Notes under the pieces: model-generated
Databases searched by the model: none
The model's input: only the letters and a program-made list of their open reading frames with translations
What the model was told of the DNA's origin: nothing
From: Angiostrongylus vasorum
Lineage: Eukaryota > Nematoda > Chromadorea > Rhabditida > Metastrongylidae
DNA length: 64,000 nt
Direction: 5' to 3'
Assembly (NCBI GenBank): GCA_018806985.1
Contig: JADANN010000029.1
Coordinates: 1 to 64,000, forward strand
Shown: positions 55,724-64,000 of the stretch, in pieces
Numbering within the stretch: position 1 is the stretch's first letter
Layout: each line of letters begins with the position of its first letter
Position numbers and translations under genes: made by a program

Positions 55724-56109
55724 ACTTGATACTTGGACTTGGTACTTGAACGGCACATATTTATTGGTTGCACGGGCTCCAGCATAATCACCATTTTTTG
55801 GACATTTACTGGCTAAGCCATTGTGTTTCCCTGGCATCCCGCGGTCAGCCTGGCCAAAGTCTTCCTTAGGTCTTAACCACCACAGGCAGTTGTACCTCTC
55901 GTGGATCAGGGAGAGAGAGATTTGCCACCATTCGACTTTGATACGAGGACAGTGGTGGATCTTGGTATTGGTTTACTCTTAGCTAGGCTTCCTGACGGAA
56001 ACGCTGGACTCCTCAGCCTGGGAGACCCTGCTGAGGTACTAATCCTTCCGCTGTACATCGCAGTCCGATACCCAGAAACACCTCCCAGCCACGATGAGGC
56101 AGTAAACCG
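55724..56109 (-). repeat. Repeat family S3
   Basis: Mirror of 20,560-20,945, with an AGAGAGAGAGA stretch at about 55,910. Confidence 0.8.
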
Positions 56110-56334
56110 TTGGGATGGTTATTCAGCTAGCTGATATGAATTAAGAATGTCCTCCATCGCATACTCTACGCTTCAGGTGAGTCGTCTTCGCTTAATGATA
56201 TGAATTTTGCAACACCTCATCAACAAGCCACTCAACAACAACAATCGAGAAATGATATTTAGGGCCACCATCTAGCGATAGTAGTCGACAATAGCAGCAG
56301 CCGTTGTGCAAATGAGCAACAGTGGTAAATTAAG

Positions 56335-56616
56335 CTAATGCATGGCAGGGCTGTCTGAATTCAAGTGATCGGTACTAGTGAGGAAATTAAAATATCTTGC
56401 TCCGAAGGCAAAAAAAAATAACCTTGGAGGCAGACAGTCTAATATGACCAATAGATGACGGATTTCACGATTCGTATTCCGTACTTTGATAGATTCGTAT
56501 CCGAGTAATCCACACTGTTGTCGAATCGCGAGATATAATCCATCGATATACATTGCGGAGAAGAATCCTGCGATTCTTAAATTTGATCGAACTGGGAGTT
56601 TATAATGGCCTTTCAA
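56335..56616 (-). CDS. Unrecognised open frame, possible exon (right copy)
   Basis: Same frame as 20,054-20,335, with no amino-acid differences noticed. Confidence 0.3.
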   Translation of the reverse strand: MKGHYKLPVRSNLRIAGFFSAMYIDGLYLAIRQQCGLLGYESIKVRNTNREIRHLLVILDCLPPRLFFFAFGARYFNFLTSTDHLNSDSPAMH

Positions 56617-56867
56617 GCAATTATCCCAGGTGTAGATCGTCTGTCTTCAAGGTTGGATCCAAAATTGTTTTCTCTTCCATTATGCCGCTCCTCCACGCAT
56701 AAGGCTTAAATAACTTTGGTCGACTTTACAATTACATCCACTTCAATGAACTTTTTAATTACCATTATCCGTGCACCGTACACAGAACGGGATTTCTTTA
56801 TGTGCCGAGACAAACAAAGGGATATGTGAAATGGAAGGATTTAATACTAATTAATACCAGTTTATTT

Positions 56868-57124
56868 AGAATTGGAAGGCCAGACGAGAGTAAGCCAATA
56901 CTAGGGTCCACCACCATCCTGGTATCAAAGTCGCAGCATGGTGGCAAATCTCCTTATGACCCACAAGGGCTGCGACTTCCTGTGAAGGTGAAGATCAGGG
57001 GCAGACTTTGACCATGCTGCCCTCGGGATTCCAGGAAATCACAATGACTTTACCAGTAAATCCCCGAAAAATGGAGATTATGTTGGTGCCCGCACAACCA
57101 GTGAGGACGGGCCATTCTATTAAT
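56868..57124 (+). repeat. Repeat family S3, head-truncated
   Basis: Mirror of 19,545-19,800. Directly precedes the CAP exon. Confidence 0.7.
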
Positions 57125-57145
57125 AACTCAAATCAGGTTATTTAG

Positions 57146-57578
57146 AACTACAGTTGCGAGCAGGAGAAATTGGCCATCGAAGCAGTTGTCGGATGCCCAC
57201 TAAAGCCTCCAACATCCTCCGAGCCGGAATACACAAACTTCTATCAGTAGCAATCTGCATTTTATATGACCGTTGAAAAAAATCTAAAAAAATCAAGTGG
57301 TATACCTGAAGTATTAAAATTTCAGCTATCAGCTTCACCAAGGACCTTCAATCACTAGACATACCACTGTTTTGTTTGAAACGTTGTTCAAGTGGAAATT
57401 CAGAACTAAAGAGCGTAATAAGGTATACTTTGCTAAGAATAGCTTCGAGCGAAGAAAAACATTTTGTACCTGGACAGATGGAACGGTCGGATATTGGGAG
57501 CGTTGGTTGCGCAGCCGCCAAATGTCCAGAATCGAAAGGCACGGTCGACATCAGTGTGGCGTGCTTTTACGGCAAAAT
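57146..57578 (+). pseudogene. CAP-domain (ASP/VAL-type) gene fragment, copy 1, right arm
   Basis: Exon 57,146-57,246 after the acceptor GGTTATTTAG: NYSCEQEKLAIEAVVGCPLK then SSEPEYTNFY, ending at a GTAGCA donor. With the acceptor CTATCAG at 57,332 the frame carries into exon 57,333-57,578: FTKDLQSLDIPLFCLKRC, EEKHFVPGQMERSDIGSVGC, then AAAKC and ISVACFYGK, ending at GTAAGC. YSC-x-E, GQM...IGSVGCxxAKC and VACFY are diagnostic CAP/SCP-TAPS blocks; in ASP proteins the Cys residues pair and the protein is secreted. No signal-peptide exon or final exon was found, so only a gene fragment can be shown. No stop interrupts these two exons, so this copy may be young or still active. Alternative frames are also open, which lowers certainty. 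Confidence 0.65.
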
Positions 57579-58172
57579 GTAAGCTATATTTTCTCAAAAG
57601 AAAAGGACATCAAGCAAAACCTATTTCATTGGTAAACTTGGAAATGAGAGGTTCACAAAACTGAAATTGATTGGAACCACCATCTTGGCTTCATGAGCAC
57701 GAAGAATTCGCTGAAAACAGAAAACTTGCCTTTTTCAACGTTTATAATTGTTCAAGAACAGGAGACAGAGTGGCAACTTGACATCGCCGTCATTATACAC
57801 GGAAATTCACGAGACCACGTCCCACATTTCATTCTGTCGGCCTATATCTATTGAATGAAAATTGTCAGTAACGACCTATTTTTTTTCTTTTTTGTAGACG
57901 TCATCATATCCCTACACATGTCTCAGGTAAACGGGATCCAAGCAAGTTCAGTCGTCGGACTAGAAGGCGTAGCCCAAGCGGTAATGGGATGACCACTGAT
58001 TAGATGAGATATCAAAGCCAGCACTGTTTTCTTTGGATAACTGACGTTCGCTGCAATGAGTGCGTCTCAGTTGTACAACCAAATGTGCTTCATACACGAT
58101 TTCGAAGCAAAACTTTTAGAGAAAAGTTATTGTTATTACCACTAAAATAACTGGACTCATATAAGCACTTAA

Positions 58173-58453
58173 GGGGCGCTTGTGGCGCAGTGGTCGCAGG
58201 CGCTCTGCAACACATACGTGGAGTCGACCCCCACGCCCATGACCCACCAAGCCTTACCTCTCTCCGGGGTCGGCAAATTGGTGCCAGACTAGTCTGGGAG
58301 GATAGCAACACTGGCTCGCTAGATCGGTAGGCAACCGCGAGTCATTGTAAAGGCCAGATATGCATTCAATCACGTCTAAACGATGCTTAATGAAGTCGAA
58401 TTCATGGCGCATCTCTCAGGGGATTGATCAACGCCGAGAGCTTCCTATCCTTT
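58173..58453 (+). repeat. SINE-like family S1
   Basis: Best S1 copy in plus orientation: A-box TGTGGCGCAGTGGTCGCAGG at 58,181, B-box-like GTGGAGTCGACCCC at 58,219. Mirror of 18,215-18,495. Confidence 0.8.
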
Positions 58454-58681
58454 TTGTGAGCACTTTGCGAGCGAACTCGTGCCGTGTAGAACCGTGGTTT
58501 TCTGGTAAGAATGGTAATATGGGCGGCTGTGCAAGGGGTTTAACCTTCCCAGTATATGTCGGTTAATTTGTTAGAAATGGATGAAGTTCATCCGTTCCTT
58601 CATATTTAGAATTAAACAAAAGCTGGGAATCATTGTAGAGCTTAGACATTTGTCCTAATTGCAAATTCATGTTAAAAGTGA

Positions 58682-59230
58682 ATGTCCTGCTCGTGTTTCT
58701 TGTCTTATATTATAATATTCTTAGCTCCAACTCCTCTGGGAAGCATTTGTTTGCAAACACAACGGTTACAACACCAAGTGAGGGAGGAAGAGGAGGAAAA
58801 ACCGACGAGCGAACTTTCTGCTGATCCCCAAGAGTTAGCTATATCGACGACCGAGCCTACCACACAGAAGGTTTACGAAGTACTGACAAACATACCCAGA
58901 ATAGATCAGCCAGTGTAAGTGATATCAGCGAAGGAACAGCTTACTGATATAGAATCGGAGTTAGCCGATGATAATTTAGACTTAGTTCGTAATGTATACG
59001 AAAAGGGTTTATCAACGGTTCAGATGTTGAGCATCGTAATGTGCTGGATCTCTAAGAACTCTGCTTTTTTAAAATTCCATAGCGACTGTGAAAAGTGAGG
59101 AACATTTTCGTCCTTCAGCAATCAGTATGAGGAGTCACTATTGCAAGATGTGGCAGTTACGGAAAGGTTGAGCCATTTCGCTACCTCCTTCGTAATTCTT
59201 CTTATGCTGGAAGAAGCTTTTAGGTTTTAA
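58682..59230 (+). pseudogene. Unit C small secreted-protein-like gene, two internal stops (right copy)
   Basis: One frame throughout: ATG 58,682, TAA 58,916-58,918, TGA 59,096-59,098, final TAA 59,228-59,230. Both stops occur in both arms, so they precede the last homogenisation of the arms. An overlapping ATG at 58,669 in another frame (MLKVNVLLVFLVLYYNILSS) would also give a signal-peptide-like start but ends after about 50 codons. After the gene AATAAACGA (59,261-59,269) could serve as a polyadenylation signal; unit A has the same motif at the same relative place. Confidence 0.55.
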
Positions 59231-60027
59231 TGTTAATTTCCTCGCTCATTTCATATTTGTAATAAACGATTGAAATCACTTAATGGAGTGTTTTTTGAAA
59301 ACAGTGGCCAATTTGTCACCAAATCGACTGAAACAATCCACGGCTATTGGTAAAAGCTAACAGAAAGCTGTCATACGACTTCTTCTCAGCTAGCGTTCCG
59401 TTACCTTCGTCTTTTTCACTGCCACGATTACTCGAGTCGAATGCTCGCAGCACTTAACCCTTTCGATATTGGCGCCAAAATGCTGGCCACGTTGAAGTCT
59501 CGTGACAATGATTCAGAATGTTCGTTACCCATGATGACACTGAATTATCGTTTACGAAAGCTTATCACTATACTTTGCTTGCAGCTCTGTAATATAGCAC
59601 TGGGAATCAAATTTTATAGCTGCCTAATATTCGAAGAGGTTTTAACAATACTAGAGTACAGCTGCGCACCATCAGAACGCTACGAAACAATCAGTACTCA
59701 TCGAATTCTGCTGTCATTTTCGGATCCCTAATTAATAAGCATCTTTTAGCATAACAGGCATTTCTTCGAATTTTTTGACGATTTATGAAGTGTGCTAATT
59801 CTTCATGAGCCGCCGTTAAGTATGTAAAATCTCTACCAGAGCTATGGAAAAGCCTATCATGGTTGTCATATCACAAAAGCAGTGAGAATAATACACCTCA
59901 CTTATCTCACCTTGAAGGAACCTCCGATACTGTGCTGTTAGCTAAGACGAGTAAGCGCGACGCTCAAACGTCGGAACTATGTCTGGATGTCGAAATCTGG
60001 GAGGACTGAAGAAAAGACACAACCACA

Positions 60028-60198
60028 ATGTTGCTGAGATATTCGCAAAACTTCGGAACGTAAGTGTTTGCGGTGGGGAACGAACGCGCTATTACCCTTT
60101 CCGGGAGTAACGCGTTCACCACCACACCATGCGCTTCCTTCATTTCGCCTGTTTCTCAGCTAGTTCTATCGATCAGCGGCGCCATCAGCAGCAGAGAA
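60028..60198 (-). repeat. SINE-like family S4
   Basis: Mirror of 16,470-16,640. Confidence 0.7.
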
Positions 60199-60525
60199 GA
60201 AAAGATATTTTATAACGTACTACTCTATCATCCGAAGCTTCTATTAAAGACCTGCATGAAGTACTACGTCACAGGACTGAGCGAAACGAGAACACATTGT
60301 TTTCTAAAATCCGTCTACGAAGAACAGTACTTTACCATTACTTTCAACTCCACCATTTAGATTTTATACACAGTGTATGAAAAGTTGAGTAATGGACATA
60401 TTTTTTCTAATTCATTCTTCCTCTAAAGATTTTTCTTGTGTAAATGTTTCCCGTAGCATTGATTTACACAAGATTTACACTATTGAAACGGTGAGAGATC
60501 TTTTTAAAGCACCCAAACGCCATCT

Positions 60526-60717
60526 TCACCTGTACCAGCTGTAGTCCCGTTGATCGTCGAGTGACTCGAGCAGGTGCCAGTAAATCTTCCATTTTTCCCT
60601 GTCACGTGCAAGAGTAGTCCAGTGGGTTCTGCTCGATCTAGCTACCCGCTGAGCATCATATCTTTCTTCTAGGCTTTTCGTGAAGAACTCTGACCATCGG
60701 GTCGGTGGTCTTCCTGC
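60526..60717 (-). pseudogene. RTE 3' end, 5'-truncated insertion (right copy)
   Basis: Mirror of 15,951-16,142; same open frame on the minus strand. Confidence 0.85.
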
Positions 60718-60905
60718 AGTGCTTCCAGATATTGCTCATTAACAGATCGTAGTTAAATGAATGCAAAAAGCATAAAATTTTCCATATATCTGTTAAAAAT
60801 TGGCATATTTCATTTAAACAAATATAAGGGACAGGTGAAGGTAACATAAGTTGTGTGCGAGGAATTTGTGCCTATGAAGTCGGTGATGCGAAATGAAAAG
60901 TTTTT

Positions 60906-61178
60906 ATGATGTTAAGCTTACACGAGGTTGATAAAGATGTTTATTCAGTAAACGTTCCGACGGTTTCGTCTTCATTTGAGCCGATGGTCCACAGTTGTTC
61001 GCGTTCTCAAGGTGGCGTCTTTGTCGCACATCAACCCGGATCCACCTCAGTGGAGCATCTCTCTCGACTCAGGCATTCTCACCCGGCGATGCTCTTTTAT
61101 ATAGAGTTGTCGTTGTTACTGTTATCCGTTGATAATAGTTTGTTTCTCAACGGATAATACACTCTGCAGCAGTCGCTA
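60906..61178 (-). mobile_element. PLE pseudo-LTR relic (right copy)
   Basis: Mirror of 15,490-15,762, with the decayed hammerhead-like motif at about 60,948-60,982. Confidence 0.6.
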
Positions 61179-61748
61179 TTGAGTCGACTGGCACATAGCT
61201 AATAGCAAAATTGAGATAAAGAGATTTCATTATCAAAAAATTCTGCCGGCCCCTACCATTCTTCTCCATTGTTCGGATTCCAATAACAGTGTGGTGAGTT
61301 ATATCCTGATGCCCTTCTATAGCACTTAGTACTCGAAAAAAACACCACATGAATGAATGGCGTATGTTCACCGCAACGAAACCGCAAATGAAACCCCCGT
61401 CGTCAGTGGAAAATCAACAACGTTCTAGAGATGTTTTCATTACCGAAACGTGTAACCTGGTTCTCGGCAAAACGCGCAGAATATTTCTGTTGCATGGAAC
61501 GAGATTGTTAGACAGGGTTTTTTAATGGCAATGTTCACTGTCCACTCTAGCTTCGGCCATGGTGTCTGCAGTGACGCTTCATTCCCATCTGTAGCGTTTG
61601 CAGATAGTCTTCTACTTAAAGAACCTTTCGCCGTTGGCATTGCATTGATCTAAACGAGAAAGCCGTGGTTAAAAGAGAGATTTTTAAGTGTCAACCACAA
61701 CTTCGAATCGTTATCACTAGAATTCGCAAGTTTTCGCTGATGAGGGAT

Positions 61749-62337
61749 AAAGTTTATCACTTTTTACAGCATTTTTTTGTATTCTATCAATGGCTTGTTT
61801 AACATAAATGTTATGCAAGGCGTGGCTCGGAGCAGTTTATATAGACTGCGAAAAATTTCTGACTTTTAGGGGCAATAAAGACGTAACCGATAAATTCTGC
61901 TTTTGCTTGGTTTCTAAAGCATTTCTCGCATAGGAAGTTGTCTAAATGCTTAAAGCGGTAGGCAGTAAATGCGACTTAGTGAGACTATCGTCGTCGGTTG
62001 TCGTAGAGGAACCATTTCTCGTCGCACATCACAGTACAATTGCTTTCATTGTCCTTCAATTCGTGGAGCATCCATTAGACAACCTTCTTCGATTTTCCAC
62101 CTTTTTTAGATGCGCCTAAATAGTTGAGATGTGTAAACAAAGCTCTGCTGCAACTTCTCCAACAAATGTGCGTTTATTTGCTTCTAGCAAACCCTTCAGT
62201 TCATCGTCGTCAACAACAAAAAGGATGTCCACGACGACGAACTTTTCCAAACTGACGTCAAACTGTGCGTCCGTTAAAGTTTTTCCTATCATTGGCCTCT
62301 TATCACAATAATGCTTCAGGCCATCTGCTCTACGCAC
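61749..62337 (-). pseudogene. mariner transposase relic 2 (right copy)
   Basis: Mirror of 14,337-14,925; differs by single changes (VVDILFVV here, VVDIPFVV on the left). Confidence 0.8.
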
Positions 62338-62411
62338 GTCCGATTTCGAAGTCGTAGAAATAGATTTATCGAAATTTCTTGTTTTGACATCTGAAACTTC
62401 AACCTTTTTTT

Positions 62412-62781
62412 ATTCTAATTTAAACGACCCGTCTTCATGTCTATTGTGAGGATCCCAGCACTTCTCACATTCGATTCGTTTCCTCGCATCCACTGTCCAC
62501 GAAGATCTTCCAACATTTAACGCGTGCCTTTCGTTGTAGCTTGAGGATTTTCATTTCATCTTGAATGTAGTAAAATGTAGATCGAGCAATTCTTCCTGGA
62601 GTTCTGAGATAGCCGTGCTGGAGCGTTCCCAGTTGGATCTCAGAGTGTGGTTTTTCCCAGACAAGTCCGGTACCAATTTTTTGGACCCTGGAGGGATAAC
62701 TGGCTCGGTTGGCTATAAACGGAATCAAACTAATATCATGCTCGTGATGACGGACAACACTACCACTCTGCTATCCGCTCT
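62412..62781 (-). repeat. SINE-like family S2 (right copy)
   Basis: Mirror of 13,893-14,262. Confidence 0.75.
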
Positions 62782-62924
62782 CTGTTCACTTATTAATCGA
62801 TTCAAAACCATTCCATGAAGGTTTCAGCGCTAAATTAGAACTACAACTATTTTATAAACCGAAGCAATTGGGAGGAAAGCGTGCGACTGCTAGTGAGAGC
62901 TGAAATTGAAATTGAAATTAGACC

Positions 62925-63085
62925 TTTCCAGTTATTGACACGGAGTGTTTGCCGCCATCTCCTATGACAAAGTTCCCAAAATTGTGCCTGATAAGAATGT
63001 TCGCCCTGAAAATATGGAACAAACAACTTGCTTTATCCCTAACATACACTTCATATTAACCTCGGTATCGGTCAATAGCACGGAT
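62925..63085. repeat. Dispersed repeat family S5 (right copy)
   Basis: Mirror of 13,588-13,765. Confidence 0.7.
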
Positions 63086-63635
63086 CTACCTCACACGAGG
63101 GATCTCGAGCCGGTTAGTCGCGAGACTACGTGGCGCGTCACCAGGTGACAGATAGGGGAGTTAACCGCCGGCCAATAGCGACCTTTGCTTCCCTGAGGTG
63201 CAGGTGGATCCAGGAGATAGACTCCCTGTTTCTGCTGCGCCGACTTGGCACATACTTTCTGCATATACTAGCCGTATTCATGCATACGTGTGTGGGTGCG
63301 TTCTCGCTAATGCGGATTGTATTCTACGAGTCAATTCGGCCAAAAGCCTGCAATCAAGTGACAGAGAAGTATATGGGAGGCGGTTAGGAGTCGCCTCCAA
63401 CAATTAAGCTCCACGTTCACTCTGGGAGAGCCTGGCAAGTTACCCGTGAGTATACCCAGCCCCCCCATCTTCAGATCGCAGCAAGCTATACGTGGGTATC
63501 GAAATGCTAAACACAGTAAAAAAAAAGGCCTCATTCCTCTGAGCCCGAAAGAGCATCAAATTTCGCAGCGTTGGGTAGGACGAGAGGCTGCTAAAATCTC
63601 AGGGCCAATCGAAGCTTACTGGATTACAAAGAACT

Positions 63636-64000
63636 ATGTTGACGATCTGTATCTACAATGCACGTACACTTGCATACGAGTCCTCGATAGAGGACTTGCT
63701 CATGCAAGCAAGAACGATAAGGTACGACATCATCGGCCTGGCCGAGACGAAACGACGCCACCCATTCAACGCCGTCTATGACACCGGGGAAGAACGCTTT
63801 CTCGAAACATGCGACAGTAGACGTGTCTGCGGCGTCGGCGTTCTCGTCAACACGAGTTTGTCCATGAAAATCGATTCATTCGAACAGCTTGCAACCCGAA
63901 TCGGGCGTTTACGATTAAAAAAGATGTGGATCAATGCCGGCTTTGACAATCTTCGTCGTTCACGCGCCGACATCAAACTATGACGAAGAAGAAGTCGAAG
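63636..64000 (+). pseudogene. RTE endonuclease start, cut by window edge
   Basis: [20 protein letters not shown] then [10 protein letters not shown] and [13 protein letters not shown] in one frame from ATG 63,636. It lacks the TGCA insertion present in the left arm, so it is open for 115 codons. The frame breaks after ATRIG; the downstream text (HAPTS equivalent) is in another frame. The remainder lies beyond the window. Confidence 0.85.

Larger units (their letters stand above)
50690..64000 (-). repeat. Right arm, outer near-identical block
   Basis: Reverse complement of 12,673-25,973. Starts abruptly at TACACGTACCCC (50,690) and continues to the window edge inside the RTE endonuclease, so the true arm length exceeds 13.3 kb. 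Confidence 0.95.

Noticed and set aside
57372..57635. Alternative 87-codon frame across the CAP exon (KNSFERRKTFCTWTDG)
   Set aside because: It is open in both arms, but the cysteine pattern that is conserved in the copies at 3.4 and 5.1 kb lies in the other frame, which also joins correctly to the upstream YSC exon.
2058..58453. tRNA genes at the A-box/B-box-like sites
   Set aside because: No site shows a full cloverleaf with a plausible anticodon arm, and each is followed by a long family-specific body repeated elsewhere, so SINE heads are the better reading.
12673..64000. Palindrome as a simple missed-adapter or hairpin-read assembly artefact
   Set aside because: The arms are separated by about 11 kb of unique spacer, the right arm has about 7 kb extra, and the inner block is flanked by clearly diverged homology; a fold-back read would give uniform identity with no such steps. 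A collapsed or misjoined haplotype cannot be fully excluded without reads.
1..64000. CRISPR arrays, bacterial operons, riboswitches or phage genes
   Set aside because: No evenly spaced direct repeats, no Shine-Dalgarno-led gene strings and no prokaryotic families; the content is eukaryotic throughout.

Overview
This window looks like nuclear DNA of a parasitic nematode, most likely a strongylid (hookworm-like). The evidence is about 60-nt GT...AG introns, fragments of CAP/ASP-type secreted protein genes, RTE-class non-LTR retrotransposons with an APE endonuclease and FADD reverse transcriptase, mariner relics, Penelope-like elements (PLEs) with GIY-YIG and hammerhead-type ribozyme motifs, and several tRNA-derived SINE-like families. 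No operons, Shine-Dalgarno sites, phage or CRISPR features are seen. The species call is inference; the element classes are read from the sequence.

The dominant structure is a very large imperfect inverted repeat. Left block 12,673-25,973 is nearly identical to the reverse complement of right block 50,690-64,000, which runs off the window edge. An inner block, left 26,461-29,258, matches right 40,428-43,195. Between them is an approximately 11 kb spacer holding the best-preserved PLE (about 32.46-35.60 kb). The right arm has about 7 kb extra: 43.70-48.32 kb is a further, more diverged copy of left 21.37-25.97 kb, followed by single-copy repeats up to a sharp junction at 50,690. The near-identical inner block is flanked on both sides by collinear but clearly diverged homology, so the arms are a mosaic of young and old identity.

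Layout. 0-10 kb: PLE relic, SINE copies, two decayed CAP-domain gene relics (3.4-3.8 and 5.1-5.5 kb, minus) and a mariner split by a PLE fragment (6.19-7.90 kb). 10.3-13.0 kb: a nearly full-length but dead RTE element (minus). 13.6-29.6 kb: left arm. 29.6-40.4 kb: spacer with the PLE, other PLE relics and SINEs. 40.4-64 kb: right arm.

The arms carry three related units of small secreted- or membrane-protein-like genes, all probably host genes or recent pseudogenes. Unit A is at 28.15-28.94/40.75-41.53 kb. Unit B is at 20.97-22.26/54.40-55.70 kb, with diverged copy B-prime near 47.4 kb. Unit C is at 17.44-17.99/58.68-59.23 kb. A third CAP-domain relic lies at 19.09-19.52/57.15-57.58 kb. A and B share a hydrophobic N-terminal exon, a 60-61 nt intron and an LDARDYxC motif. 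B and C share a signal-peptide-like segment (APTxLGSICLQ). A and C share a hydrophobic C-terminus ending EAFRF. I do not recognise the family. Nearly everything else is transposon debris. The most unusual aspects are the mosaic palindrome, the small-protein family inside it, and the many hammerhead-like motifs, several in head-to-head pairs.
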